64,000 nucleotides of DNA from an uncultured Eubacteriales bacterium (GCA_902767565.1 CACXHY010000010.1:1-64000); one strand, 5' to 3'. Shown: positions 42,857 through 53,780, counted from the stretch's first letter. A program made the numbers and translations. Notes: generated by a model not told the origin, from the sequence alone.

Positions 42857-44557
42857 ATGCAGATGACCGGCGCGAAGATCCTGCTGGAATGCCTGCGGGA
42901 GCAGAAGGTGGACACCATCTTCGGCTATCCGGGCGGCACGATCCTCAACGTCTACGACGAACTCGTCAACTATTCGGATGTGTTCCGGCACATCCTTACC
43001 GCCCACGAGCAGGGCGCCTGCCACGCCGCGGACGGCTACGCACGCTCGACGGGCAAGGTGGGCGTGTGCTTCGCCACCTCCGGCCCCGGCGCGACGAACC
43101 TGGTGACCGGCATCGCCACCGCCTATCTGGACTCCTCCCCCATCGTGTGCATCACCTGCAATGTGGGCGCGCCGCTTCTGGGCAAGGATTCCTTCCAGGA
43201 GGTGGACATCACCGGCGTCACCATGCCCATCACCAAGTGCAACTACCAGGTCCACGACGTGAACGCCCTTGCGGACACGGTGCGCGAGGCCTTCGCCATC
43301 GCCCGGAGCGGACGCCCCGGCCCGGTGCTGATCGACATCCTGAAGAACGTGACCGCGGAATCGGCGGACTATGAGCCCCTGGAGCGGCGCGAGCACAAGA
43401 AGCGGGGCCGCCTGGCCACCCTCATGAGCCGCTGGGACTTCAAGCCCCCGGAACCCGACCGCGAGGACATCCGCATCCTGGCGGACATGATCCTGGCCAG
43501 CGAGAAGCCCATGCTGATCTGCGGCGGCGGCGTGGTCCGCTCCCGGGCGCATGAGATCTTCCGCACCTTCGCCCACCTGATCGACGCCCCCGTGGCGGTG
43601 ACGCTGATGGGCGCGGGCGGCATCAGCGGCACGGATCCCCTGTGCACCGGCATGATCGGCATGCACGGGTCCCAGGCCTCCAACGTGGCGGTGGACAATT
43701 GCGACCTGCTGATCGCCGTGGGCTGCCGCTTCTCCGACCGCGTCGCGCTCAAGCCCTCCACCTTTGCCCGGAACGGCAAGGTGGTGCAGATCGACATCGA
43801 CCGCGCCGAGATCAACAAGAACGTCCGCACGGACCACCACATCGTGGGCGATGCCCGGCGTGTGCTGGAGCTTTTGACGGAGCAGCTGCCGGAACAGAAG
43901 CACGAGGCCTGGAAGGAAGAGGTCTTCTCCCGGCCGACGGAAGTCCACTACGACGAGCGCCCCGGCTGCCTGACCCCGAAGCAGATCCTGTCCACCATCG
44001 CGCGGATGTGCCCGGCCGACACCATCGTCTCGACGGACGTGGGCCAGCACCAGATGTGGGCGATCCAGAACTTCCACTTTGATTATCCCGGCCAGCTGCT
44101 GACCAGCGGCGGCTTCGGCACGATGGGCTTCAGCCTCGGCGCGGCCATCGGCGCGCAGGCCGGCAACCCGGACAAGCGAGTCATCCACTGCACGGGCGAC
44201 GGCGGCTTCCGCATGAACTGCAACGAGCTGGCCACCGAGCAGTATTACGGCTTCCCCATCATCACGGTGCTGTTCAACAACGGCACCCTGGGCATGGTGC
44301 GGCAGTGGCAGCACCTGATCTACAAGGAGCACTACAGCCAGACAACCCTGGACCGGGGCCCGGACTTCGTGAAGCTGGCGGAGGCCTACGGGCTGAACGG
44401 CTTCCACGTGACGGACGTGAACGAGTTCGAGGAAGCGCTGAAGAAGGCGCTGGACAGCAAAACCGGCAGCGTCATCGACTGCGTCATCGACATCGACGAG
44501 ATGGTGCGTCCCATGGTGGGCGGCGGCAGCCACATCACCGACTTCATGATCAACTGA
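42857..44557 (+). CDS. ilvB: Acetolactate synthase, large subunit
   Basis: A 566-residue thiamine-diphosphate enzyme condensing pyruvate to acetolactate (or with 2-oxobutyrate), the first step of valine/leucine/isoleucine synthesis. The ThDP-activating glutamate is E51 in TAHEQGACHAADG; the pyrimidine/metal site is GDGGFRMNCNELAT...NNGTLGMVRQWQ; a central FAD domain is present (LMGAGGISGTDPL). The frame runs upstream through the promoter, so ATG 42857, after AAGGAGG, is the start. First of ilvB-ilvN-ilvC. Confidence 0.97.
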   Translation: MQMTGAKILLECLREQKVDTIFGYPGGTILNVYDELVNYSDVFRHILTAHEQGACHAADGYARSTGKVGVCFATSGPGATNLVTGIATAYLDSSPIVCITCNVGAPLLGKDSFQEVDITGVTMPITKCNYQVHDVNALADTVREAFAIARSGRPGPVLIDILKNVTAESADYEPLERREHKKRGRLATLMSRWDFKPPEPDREDIRILADMILASEKPMLICGGGVVRSRAHEIFRTFAHLIDAPVAVTLMGAGGISGTDPLCTGMIGMHGSQASNVAVDNCDLLIAVGCRFSDRVALKPSTFARNGKVVQIDIDRAEINKNVRTDHHIVGDARRVLELLTEQLPEQKHEAWKEEVFSRPTEVHYDERPGCLTPKQILSTIARMCPADTIVSTDVGQHQMWAIQNFHFDYPGQLLTSGGFGTMGFSLGAAIGAQAGNPDKRVIHCTGDGGFRMNCNELATEQYYGFPIITVLFNNGTLGMVRQWQHLIYKEHYSQTTLDRGPDFVKLAEAYGLNGFHVTDVNEFEEALKKALDSKTGSVIDCVIDIDEMVRPMVGGGSHITDFMIN

Positions 44558-44571
44558 GAGGAGGACGGCGA

Positions 44572-46132
<1,561 letters not shown>

Positions 46133-46142
46133 GGATTCTCTG

Positions 46143-46183
46143 CGCCGGGAGGGGCTCCCCTCTCCCGGCGGTTTCTCTTTTCT
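46143..46183 (+). terminator. Hairpin after ilvC
   Basis: Stem CGCCGGGAG / CTCCCGGCG followed by TTTCTCTTTTC. It could reduce or end transcription before the next gene. Confidence 0.7.
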
Positions 46184-46203
46184 GAAGGAAGGAGGATCGG
46201 AGC

Positions 46204-47487
46204 ATGAGACGCCTGTATGTATTTCTCATCCTGATGCTGACGTCTTGTTCCCTCGTTCTTCCCGCCTCCGCCTCCCGTCTCTCCGAAGCCCGGTCCGTAT
46301 CCTGGTGGGGCGGCGCCGTCTTCCTCGACGAATCCACCTGCGAACTGATCTCTCTGGAAACAGACGAAGTCCTCCTCACCGGTGTCGTCTGTCTCTCTTC
46401 GGACGGAGAATGCCTGTGGGCCGGAACCCCTGAAGCATGGTATCGGATCGCGGAGGACAACACCCTGACCGAGGCGGGATACCGCCCCGAAACGGTCGAT
46501 GACGAAACGCTCCGATACGGCTTTGTCATCGCCGGGTCACGTTCCGCCACGACCGTTCACCGTCTTTCGGACGGAGCGGAATTGCTGCGCAGGGACGGAT
46601 ATGCGGATATACAGGTCTGTCGGGATGAGATGACCGGGCAGGACTATATCCTCTCCGGTCAGGGTGATATCCTTCGGGCAGACGGCACGCGGGTCGTCCC
46701 CGAGGGGACGCTGTCGGAGCTGGTCCGGGACTGTCATTTCTCCTTTGTGCATGACGGATATGCTTTCGGATATCCCGAACCGTTCAATGAAGCCGATCCC
46801 AAGGCGGTGGTCATCGATCTGTCCACAGGAGAAACGGTCGCCGTCTTCGACGGACGGTGGTGCGACTATGTGGGCTGGGGCATGATCTATGACGACGGAA
46901 CGGCGGTGCTGGGCGCGCCGGAGGATCCGTACACGCCCGCCGTGATCGTGCGCTGCACCACCGGAGACGTCCTGCTGAAGACCCCATTCGAGATCGGTCT
47001 CCGTCATGCAGATGAATCCTGCTACATCCTTCATGCAACAGACGATACTGATTATTCCTTTGACCCCGATAAGATCATCACTGCCGACGGGGGCGAAAAG
47101 ATCCGTTTTCTCGACAAGGTCGATCAGAGCGAGGATACCGCAGCGGCACCGGCATTGGAATACCTGAAGGACGAGGACGGGCATTTCGCCGGCAAACGCG
47201 TGCTCGACACGGATGGCCAGCCCATCAGCGAAGAGATCTGGCAGGATGTGATCCCCTATGATGTTCACGATGTGGACCTTGAATCTGCCTGGCCGCAGAT
47301 CTTCAATCCGGACGGGGGCGCTGAAGTGGTCGGTCCGGACGGAGGCCATGGCATCCTGGGCAGAGACGGGCGGATGATCATTCCCGCCGTCTGCGAAACC
47401 ATCGAATACCGCCCCGGACAGGGGTATCTGGTACGGATCACGGACACCTGGGAGATTTTGGATCTCGCGGGGAATCAACTCTATTGA
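46204..47487 (+). CDS. Exported protein of unknown function, with WG-repeat-like segments, within the ilv cluster
   Basis: A 427-residue protein with a signal peptide (MRRLYVFLILMLTSCS..PASAS; possible lipobox at LTSC). The rest is made of beta-rich units, several ending in D-x-x-G turns (AVVIDLSTGETVAVFDGRW; GHGILGRDGRMIIPAVCETI) that resemble WG or beta-propeller repeats. Codon use is less GC-rich than in its ilv neighbours. GAAGGAAGGAGGATCGGAGC precedes the ATG. It stands between ilvC and ilvD, an unexpected place for an exported protein. Function unknown. Confidence 0.8.
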   Translation: MRRLYVFLILMLTSCSLVLPASASRLSEARSVSWWGGAVFLDESTCELISLETDEVLLTGVVCLSSDGECLWAGTPEAWYRIAEDNTLTEAGYRPETVDDETLRYGFVIAGSRSATTVHRLSDGAELLRRDGYADIQVCRDEMTGQDYILSGQGDILRADGTRVVPEGTLSELVRDCHFSFVHDGYAFGYPEPFNEADPKAVVIDLSTGETVAVFDGRWCDYVGWGMIYDDGTAVLGAPEDPYTPAVIVRCTTGDVLLKTPFEIGLRHADESCYILHATDDTDYSFDPDKIITADGGEKIRFLDKVDQSEDTAAAPALEYLKDEDGHFAGKRVLDTDGQPISEEIWQDVIPYDVHDVDLESAWPQIFNPDGGAEVVGPDGGHGILGRDGRMIIPAVCETIEYRPGQGYLVRITDTWEILDLAGNQLY

Positions 47488-47514
47488 CCTTTCAACACAC
47501 AAGGAGGCTACCCC

Positions 47515-49176
47515 ATGCGTTCCGAAGAGATCAAAAAGGGCGTCGAGCGCGCCCCGAACCGTTCCCTGCTCTTTGCCCTCGGCCTGACCGAGGAGGAGTT
47601 CAGCCGTCCCCTGATCGGCGTGGTCTGCTCCTACAACGAGATCGTGCCCGGCCACATGAACCTGGACAAGATCGCCGAGGCGGTCAAGGCCGGCATCCGC
47701 GCCGCGGGCGGCACGCCGATCGAGTTCCCGGCCATCGCGGTGTGCGACGGCATCGCCATGGGCCATGTGGGCATGAAGTATTCCCTGGTGAGCCGCGACC
47801 TGATCGCCGACTCCACCGAGGCCATGGCCATCGCCCACCAGTTCGACGGCCTGGTCATGATCCCCAACTGCGACAAGAACGTCCCCGGCCTGCTGATGGC
47901 CGCGGCGCGCGTCAACATCCCGACGATCTTCTGCTCCGGCGGCCCGATGCTGGCCGGCCACCTGAAGGACGGCCGCCGCACCTGCCTGAGCCACATGTTC
48001 GAGGCGGTCGGCGCGTACAAGGCAGGCACGATCGACGAGCAGGGCGTGCTGGATTATGAGGAGAACGCCTGCCCCTCCTGCGGCTCCTGCTCCGGCATGT
48101 ACACCGCGAACTCCATGAACTGTCTGACCGAAGCCATCGGCATGGGCCTCGCGGGCAACGGCACGATCCCCGCGCCGCTCTCCGCCCGCATCCGCCTCGC
48201 GAAAAAGGCCGGCATGCAGGTGATGGAGCTCGTCCGGAAGAACATCCGGCCCCGCGACATCATGACAGCCGCAGCCTTCCACAATGCCGAGACCGTCGAC
48301 ATGGCGCTCGGCTGCTCCACCAACACGATGCTGCACCTGCCCGCCATCGCGCATGAGGCCGGCGTCACCATCAGCCTCGACGCCGCGAACGCCATCAGCG
48401 CGAAGACCCCGAACCTCTGCCACCTGGCCCCGGCCGGCGACACCTTCATGGAAGACCTGGACCGCGCCGGCGGCGTCCGCGCCGTCATGGCCGAGCTGGC
48501 CGAGGCCGGACTGCTGGACACCTCCGTCCTCACCTGCACCGGCAAAACGCTGGCGGAGAACCTGGAAGGCGCGAAGAACCTCGACGAGAGCATCATCCGC
48601 CCGCTGTCCGACCCCTATTCCAAAACCGGCGGCATCGCCGTGCTGAAGGGCAATCTCGCCCCGGACGGCTGCGTGGTCAAGCAGAGCGCGGTGGCGAAAG
48701 AGATGATGGTCCACGAGGGCCCGGCGCGCGTCTTCGATTCCGAGGACGACGCCATCGCCGCCATCTATGACCGGAAGATCAACCCCGGCGACGTGGTGGT
48801 CATCCGTTACGAAGGCCCCAAGGGCGGCCCCGGCATGCGCGAGATGCTGAACCCGACCTCCGCGATCTGCGGCATGGGCCTGGGCGAGAGCGTCGCGCTG
48901 ATCACCGACGGGCGCTTCTCCGGCGCAACGCGCGGCGCGTCCATCGGCCACGTCTCGCCCGAGGCGGCCTCCGGCGGCCCCATCGGCCTGGTGGAGGAGG
49001 GCGACCTGATCGCCATCGACATCCCCGGGAACACCATCACCCTGAAGGTGGACGAGGCCACCCTGGCCGCCCGCAAGGCCGCGTGGGTCTGCCCCGAGCC
49101 GAAGATCAAGACCGGCTACCTGGCCCGGTACGCCAAGATGGTCTCCTCCGCGGACAAGGGCGCGATCCTCGAATAA
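47515..49176 (+). CDS. ilvD: Dihydroxy-acid dehydratase
   Basis: A 553-residue iron-sulfur dehydratase catalysing the third step of branched-chain amino-acid synthesis. Cluster and metal ligands are in [11 protein letters not shown] and [19 protein letters not shown]; the C-terminal motif is [14 protein letters not shown]...[16 protein letters not shown] follows AAGGAGGCTACCCC. It completes the route begun by ilvBNC. Confidence 0.98.
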   Translation: MRSEEIKKGVERAPNRSLLFALGLTEEEFSRPLIGVVCSYNEIVPGHMNLDKIAEAVKAGIRAAGGTPIEFPAIAVCDGIAMGHVGMKYSLVSRDLIADSTEAMAIAHQFDGLVMIPNCDKNVPGLLMAAARVNIPTIFCSGGPMLAGHLKDGRRTCLSHMFEAVGAYKAGTIDEQGVLDYEENACPSCGSCSGMYTANSMNCLTEAIGMGLAGNGTIPAPLSARIRLAKKAGMQVMELVRKNIRPRDIMTAAAFHNAETVDMALGCSTNTMLHLPAIAHEAGVTISLDAANAISAKTPNLCHLAPAGDTFMEDLDRAGGVRAVMAELAEAGLLDTSVLTCTGKTLAENLEGAKNLDESIIRPLSDPYSKTGGIAVLKGNLAPDGCVVKQSAVAKEMMVHEGPARVFDSEDDAIAAIYDRKINPGDVVVIRYEGPKGGPGMREMLNPTSAICGMGLGESVALITDGRFSGATRGASIGHVSPEAASGGPIGLVEEGDLIAIDIPGNTITLKVDEATLAARKAAWVCPEPKIKTGYLARYAKMVSSADKGAILE

Positions 49177-49187
49177 GCTTACCATCC

Positions 49188-49228
49188 CGCCGCGCCGCGA
49201 TCCGTCCGGCGCGGCGTTTGCTTTTTCC
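49188..49228 (+). terminator. Terminator after ilvD
   Basis: Stem CGCCGCGCC / GGCGCGGCG, 11-base loop, then TTTGCTTTTT. Confidence 0.85.
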
Positions 49229-49320
49229 GGCGATCTCGTCACGGAACCCTGTTTCCGCGTTTTCAGGCATTGTCCGCTGAAGAATTGTTACAGAATTATT
49301 GATTTGTTACGGCGTATACC

Positions 49321-49349
49321 TTGTCAATGCGGGGGCTTTATGCTACAAT
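49321..49349 (+). promoter_or_regulatory. Promoter of the SH3-domain gene
   Basis: TTGTCA and TACAAT, 17-bp spacer, extended -10 TGC. The leader of about 140 nt is strongly structured. Confidence 0.85.
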
Positions 49350-49356
49350 GCCCGCT

Positions 49357-49480
49357 TGTAGGGGGTCCCGTGCTTCCGACCGAAGCAGACGCGGGGCACC
49401 GCCCGGCATCGGCCTTGCCGCTCAGCGTAAGGCTCGTGATGCCAACGCATCGCAAAGCCGCGTGCTTTGCGGAAGAAGAC
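49357..49480 (+). ncRNA. Structured 5' leader of unknown class
   Basis: Three nested or adjacent hairpins are readable: TGCTTC/GAAGCA near 49370, GGCATC...GATGCC (49407-49445) enclosing GCCTT/AAGGC, and CGCAAAG/CTTTGCG (49451-49471). The ribosome site AGGAGG follows within 10 bases. It does not match the T-box or other riboswitch consensus I know. It could be a cis-regulatory RNA or simply a stable leader. Confidence 0.35.
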
Positions 49481-49495
49481 AGGAGGTTTCATATC

Positions 49496-50128
49496 ATGAT
49501 GAAGAGACTGGTTTCCCTGGTCCTGCTTGCCGTCCTGGCGGTGAGTCTTCTCCCCGTGACTTCCATGGCTGAGGACGTGCTGATCATGTACGTCTACACC
49601 GAGAACGGCAAGCGGCTGAACGTGCGCAGCGCGCCTTCGACCAACAGCCAGGTGCTCGACAAGATCGACTACGGCGAAGCCGTGCACGTGCTGATGACCA
49701 GCGCCAGCGGCTGGGCCACCATCGAGTGGATCAACGGCGAGGGCGGCGTGGCCTATGTGCAGAGCCGCTTCCTGGTGACCACCAAGCCCGCCGCGAAGAC
49801 TTCCGGCAATTCCAACGGAACGAAGAACTCCACCGCCAGCAACACCGGCACGACGGTCGACGCAGCCAAGGTCCTGGCGAACATGAACAAAGAGTTCGCC
49901 GCCGGCAAGCTGGTGGAAGAACCCTTCACCGTCATCGCCCGTCCCTCCCGCGCTTCCGGCTGGGTCAACCTGCGCTGGGCTCCCTCCACGGAAGCCGCCC
50001 GTATCGCCACCTGCCCGCAGGGCAAGGAACTGACGGTCATTGCCGAACTGAAGACCTGGTATCAGGTGCAGGATCCCGAGACCGGCATGATCGGCTTCAT
50101 CAGCATGAAGTACGTGACCATCAAGTGA
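49496..50128 (+). CDS. Exported protein with two SH3-like domains
   Basis: A 210-residue secreted protein with a signal peptide (cleavage after SMA). Two bacterial SH3 domains lie at about 30-85 (GKRLNVRSAPSTNSQVLDKIDYG) and 145-208 (GWVNLRWAPSTEAARIATCP), joined by a Ser/Thr/Asn-rich linker. Such domains bind peptidoglycan or wall ligands. The start is ATG 49496, nine bases after AGGAGG; the next ATG is adjacent. An exported gene of similar make-up follows. Confidence 0.88.
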   Translation: MMKRLVSLVLLAVLAVSLLPVTSMAEDVLIMYVYTENGKRLNVRSAPSTNSQVLDKIDYGEAVHVLMTSASGWATIEWINGEGGVAYVQSRFLVTTKPAAKTSGNSNGTKNSTASNTGTTVDAAKVLANMNKEFAAGKLVEEPFTVIARPSRASGWVNLRWAPSTEAARIATCPQGKELTVIAELKTWYQVQDPETGMIGFISMKYVTIK

Positions 50129-50208
50129 TCTGAAGGATACCCGCCTGCAGAAGGCCGCGCCGCCTCCCCGGAAGCTGGCCGCGGCCACCCGAATGAAAGG
50201 AAAGAATC

Positions 50209-50814
50209 ATGATGAAGAAAGTTATTGCCCTCGCGATGTGCATGATGATGCTGTTCTCCCTCGCGGCCTATGCCGAGACCGAGACCGCCGAAAAAGAGAG
50301 CATGGGCGTTCTCAACGTGAACGGGGCCTTCGATCTGAAGTACGCGCTTCCCGAGGATTATGAGCTGGCTGTGATCCTGAGCGACGAAAGCTGCCTGATC
50401 GCCGCCGCCGGCTCCTATGACGAAGCGAAGCCCGCCCTGCTCATCTCCATCGCCTACAACGATCTGTATTCCGACGTGGAGCGGCTGAACGATCTGGATG
50501 CGGACAGCTATGTCGCCATCATGGACAGCTTCATGGAAGAGGATAAGGTCGAGATCAGCGTGATGACCACCGCCTACGGCACGGAAGTCATCGTCGTGAA
50601 GGAAGCCGATGAAAGCACGGATTACGTGGTCTTCTACACCATTTACAAGGGCTATGAGATCGAGATGGTCATGACCCACGTCATGCCCCTTGAAGAAGGC
50701 GAAGAGGCTCCCGAGGAACTCATCCCCGTGACGGATGAGGAGATCCGGATGGCGATCCAGTTCCTGAGCGATATGGACTTCGAGCCTGTTGCGGCCGAAA
50801 CCACGGCTGAGTAA
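50209..50814 (+). CDS. Exported acidic protein of unknown function
   Basis: A 201-residue protein with a signal peptide (MMKKVIALAMCMMMLFSLAAYAE). The mature part is acidic and predicted alpha/beta (YALPEDYELAVILSDESCLIA; GYEIEMVMTHVMP), with a pattern like small PsbP/DUF-type exported domains. No family recognised. It follows the SH3 gene by 80 bp with GAAAGGAAAGAATC before the ATG and ends at a terminator, so the two probably form an operon. Confidence 0.8.
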   Translation: MMKKVIALAMCMMMLFSLAAYAETETAEKESMGVLNVNGAFDLKYALPEDYELAVILSDESCLIAAAGSYDEAKPALLISIAYNDLYSDVERLNDLDADSYVAIMDSFMEEDKVEISVMTTAYGTEVIVVKEADESTDYVVFYTIYKGYEIEMVMTHVMPLEEGEEAPEELIPVTDEEIRMAIQFLSDMDFEPVAAETTAE

Positions 50815-50831
50815 AACCTTCTGAACAAAGC

Positions 50832-50876
50832 ACGGAGCCCTCATTCGCCGACCGGCGGCTGAAGGCTCCGTTTTCC
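50832..50876 (+). terminator. Terminator after the exported-protein pair
   Basis: CGGAGCC...GGCTCCG with an inner CGCCG/CGGCG hairpin, followed by TTTTCC. Convergent esterase gene ends just beyond. Confidence 0.8.
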
Positions 50877-50887
50877 GTTGCGCTGAT

Positions 50888-51727
50888 TCACTTGTCCTGA
50901 GGGGCGAAACAGTTCGCGGCGGCATACCGGAAACGCTCTTCAAAGCGGCTGATGGCCTGCCGCACGACTTCCTTTCGGGGGAAGAACAGGTCATAGGCGT
51001 GGAACCAGTCCGGGTAGACGTCGCAGTCGGCCTCCACGCCGGCTTCCCGCAGGCGGCGCACAAAGTCCACGGTCTCCGCGAAAAAGGGTTCGATGTCGCC
51101 CACGTAGGTATAGCAGGGCGGCAGGCCCCGCAGGTCCGGACAGCGGGCGGGCGCCGCGTAGTACGGGACCAGATCCGTTCCGTAGGCCTCGCGGAGGTAG
51201 CGCTTCCACGCCTTGTGGTTCCGCTTCGTGTTCCAGTTTGGTGCATGGTTGTCGGCGGAGGAAGCCGTGTCCCGGTCATCGAGCATGGGGTACAGGGGCA
51301 TCTGGAAGGCGATGTTGACCTCTCCCCGATCCCGGGCCAGCATGCAGAGAGCGGCCGCCATGCCGCCGCCGGCGCTCTCCCCGCCCACCATGATCTGGTC
51401 GGAGCGCACGCCCAGCTCCTCCGCGTGCTCTTTCAGGTAGAGAAGGGACGCGTAACAGTCGTGCAGGGCGCCGGGATAGGGGTGCTTCTTTGAGAGGCGG
51501 TAATCCGGCGCGACCAGCACGGCGCCGAATCTGACCACGAGCGACAGGGCCCGGGTCACGAAGATATCCTTCGCGGAGCCCGACTGATAGCCTCCCCCGT
51601 GCACCCACAGCACCCCCGGCACCTTCTCGGCGGAGGATGCCAGAGGCCGGAGGATCAGCAGCCTGATTTTGTGCTGCCGGACGGGGATCACTCGCTTCTG
51701 CAGCGTGAACAGATGCATCTTTGGCAT
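50888..51727 (-). CDS. Alpha/beta hydrolase, HSL-type esterase
   Basis: A 279-residue serine esterase of the hormone-sensitive-lipase group. The oxyanion motif is HGGG (43-46); the nucleophile elbow GGESAGGG gives S118; D211 (GDIEPF) and H243 (WFHAYD) complete the triad. No signal peptide, so cytosolic. It is the last of three leftward genes with a 15-bp gap and its own CGGAGGACGAC site. Substrate is unknown; the neighbouring acyltransferase suggests acyl esters. Confidence 0.92.
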   Translation of the reverse strand: MPKMHLFTLQKRVIPVRQHKIRLLILRPLASSAEKVPGVLWVHGGGYQSGSAKDIFVTRALSLVVRFGAVLVAPDYRLSKKHPYPGALHDCYASLLYLKEHAEELGVRSDQIMVGGESAGGGMAAALCMLARDRGEVNIAFQMPLYPMLDDRDTASSADNHAPNWNTKRNHKAWKRYLREAYGTDLVPYYAAPARCPDLRGLPPCYTYVGDIEPFFAETVDFVRRLREAGVEADCDVYPDWFHAYDLFFPRKEVVRQAISRFEERFRYAAANCFAPQDK

Positions 51728-51742
51728 GTCGTCCTCCGGATA

Positions 51743-52429
51743 TCAGAAGAAGAAGCGCTTTTCGATCCCATGGCGAAGGGGCGGGATCAGCCGGGCCAGC
51801 AGCAGAAAGAGTCCCGCAAGGCCGAAGCCCACCAGAGAGTAGAGGCTCCACAGGAACATGGGCGTGCCGAAGGTGATGTGCTCGAAGAGCTCGATCAGCA
51901 TGGAGGCGCCGCCGAGGACCATCAGAAAGCCGCCAAGGATGAACAGCCGGCCGCCCTTCACGTATTTCAGCAGGCAGATCAGCGCCGTGGAGAGGAGGCC
52001 GCTGATTATGCCCACCGGGAACGCGAAGGAAAGGAACCAGTTTCCGCCGGTCTTCAGGCAGACATACAGCACCGCCAGAAGGGCCGCCGCGTGATCCACG
52101 GGGACAAACACCTCCGGCAAGGGGTCCTCGAACCAGGCCGGCAGGATCCCGATGATATAGGCCAGGCCCAGGCTGCAGAGGGCATAGCCGCCCCAGCTCA
52201 GTTCCCCGTAGAGCCTCAGGCACACGATCAACAGCACCAGCGCCGCCGCGGCGAAAATCACCGTCAGCGCCGCGGCGATGGGCAGGCTGGACTCTCTGTG
52301 GCTGTGGGGGTAGTGGTCGGGATAACCCTTCTCCTCCGTCTCCGCGTCGGGATTCCAGACCGGCGTCCGGCACAGAGGACAGCTCTCGACCCCGTCCTGC
52401 AGGCGCACGCCGCATTTCACACAATACAT
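51743..52429 (-). CDS. Zinc-ribbon multi-pass membrane protein (DUF6320-like)
   Basis: A 228-residue protein. The N-terminus has a zinc ribbon MYCVKCGVRL...SCPLCRTPVW (two CxxC pairs), then an acidic linker, then about six transmembrane helices from residue 48 on (SSLPIAAALTVIFAAAALVLL onwards). This family commonly lies between a condensation-fold acyltransferase and an esterase, as here. Its ribosome site overlaps the end of the upstream gene, so translation is coupled. Function unproven. Confidence 0.85.
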   Translation of the reverse strand: MYCVKCGVRLQDGVESCPLCRTPVWNPDAETEEKGYPDHYPHSHRESSLPIAAALTVIFAAAALVLLIVCLRLYGELSWGGYALCSLGLAYIIGILPAWFEDPLPEVFVPVDHAAALLAVLYVCLKTGGNWFLSFAFPVGIISGLLSTALICLLKYVKGGRLFILGGFLMVLGGASMLIELFEHITFGTPMFLWSLYSLVGFGLAGLFLLLARLIPPLRHGIEKRFFF

Positions 52430-52432
52430 GGC

Positions 52433-53701
52433 TTATCTCCTGTTGCACTCAATGTCCACGGGGATGCCCAGTTCGACCAGGCGGGAGAAGAAACGGCGCT
52501 CCAGCTCCGATTCCCGGATATTGCGGATCATGTTGATGTAGGTCTTGCCGCCGTAGCTCAGCACGGAGCAGTTGTTCGGGTAGCTGCGCTGAGGGCCGAT
52601 GATGAATTCCGCCCGCTCCACATATCGCTTCATCACGTCGGGCATGGGCAGGCCGGCGATGTTGGAGATGTTCAGACTGCCGCCGCCCTCCCCGATGCTC
52701 CTGTAGATGCCGTTCATGACGATGTTCTTCACCGCAACGGGCACCAGGCGGATGGTGATCGCCTGCTGCGGCTGCACGTTGGCTGCGATCATGCCCGCCA
52801 TGTGCTGGGGCGTGGCATAGGCGCAGAGCTGGTGCCAGATGGTTTTGCACAGCTCCTCCGTGGTGTAGTCGCCGAAGCGGGGATCGGCGCCCACGTTCAG
52901 CACCAGGGCGAAGTTGCGGAGGGTCTTGCTGCCGTAGAGCCTGCGCAGGTCGATGGGGATCGTGATCTTCACGGGCCGGCAGCGCTTGCGGGGGCGGCGT
53001 TCGCTCTGGATGCCCATGACGCTCTCGCACATCACGCCGGCCAGCAGGGCCGTGACGGTCACGCCCCATTTGTGGGCCATGTCCAGCAGCGCCCCGGTAT
53101 CCACGACGCCCGTGGTCAGCGTCCGGAAACCCCTGCCGTCCCGGGTGCCGCGCAGAAGGAAGGATTTTTCCTCATGCCGGGACAGGGCCGATCCCGCGGC
53201 GTGCCTGAGAAAGCTGTCCTCAAGCTCCTCCCTCGGCGGATGCTGGTTCCGATCCAGGATGAGCCCCTCGCAGGGGACGGAGACGCCGTACTTCAGTTCC
53301 AGATACCTGGCCGTGAGATTGCACAGGAAGATGCTGCCCCCGTGGCCGTCTGTCAGGGAATGGAAGAACTCGACGGCGATCCGGTTTTTGTAGCAGAGGA
53401 TCCGCATGCAGTTCCGGCGAAGCTCCCGGCCGCTCATGAAGGTCAGGGGGTAGGCATAATCCTTTTGGACCTGCACCGGGTTCTCGCTCTCCTCCAGATA
53501 GTACCAGAAGAAGCCCTTGCGGAGGGAGACGAAGAAGGAGGGAAAGCGGGGCCGCAGGTCATCGGCCGCGCGCTGCAGCAGTGCGGGATCCACCGGCTCG
53601 GAGAGGGTCATCGATACGCGGAAGGCATTGCACCAGTCCCGGCGCGCGATGGCCGGAAAAATCAGAGCGGCCGTGTCCAGCCGGTACCATTTCTTTTGCA
53701 T
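52433..53701 (-). CDS. Condensation-domain-like acyltransferase (alcohol acetyltransferase-like)
   Basis: A 422-residue protein of the chloramphenicol acetyltransferase/condensation fold. The active-site motif HxxxDG is seen as FHSLTDGHGG (H114, D118, G119); the second half carries KITIPIDLRRLYGSKTLRNF and SNIAGLPMP, resembling the bridging and floor-loop regions. Relatives include alcohol acetyltransferases and PapA-type enzymes. ATG 53701 after GGAGGCGCGG. First gene of the three-gene operon. Acyl donor and acceptor are unknown. Confidence 0.85.
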   Translation of the reverse strand: MQKKWYRLDTAALIFPAIARRDWCNAFRVSMTLSEPVDPALLQRAADDLRPRFPSFFVSLRKGFFWYYLEESENPVQVQKDYAYPLTFMSGRELRRNCMRILCYKNRIAVEFFHSLTDGHGGSIFLCNLTARYLELKYGVSVPCEGLILDRNQHPPREELEDSFLRHAAGSALSRHEEKSFLLRGTRDGRGFRTLTTGVVDTGALLDMAHKWGVTVTALLAGVMCESVMGIQSERRPRKRCRPVKITIPIDLRRLYGSKTLRNFALVLNVGADPRFGDYTTEELCKTIWHQLCAYATPQHMAGMIAANVQPQQAITIRLVPVAVKNIVMNGIYRSIGEGGGSLNISNIAGLPMPDVMKRYVERAEFIIGPQRSYPNNCSVLSYGGKTYINMIRNIRESELERRFFSRLVELGIPVDIECNRR

Positions 53702-53751
53702 GACGATCCGCGCCTCCTTTCCGGGTCTCGCGCCGTTCGGGTTCCTGTGAA

Positions 53752-53780
53752 AGTATAGGGGGCCGGGCTGCATTTGTCAA
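53752..53780 (-). promoter_or_regulatory. Promoter of the acyltransferase-DUF6320-esterase operon
   Basis: TTGACA and TATACT with a 17-bp spacer, 50 bp before the first ATG. Confidence 0.85.

Noticed and set aside
49350-49490. c-di-AMP (ydaO) or c-di-GMP riboswitch before the SH3 gene
   Set aside because: The expected conserved stretches of either class are missing; only generic hairpins and a GCAAAGCC match are present.
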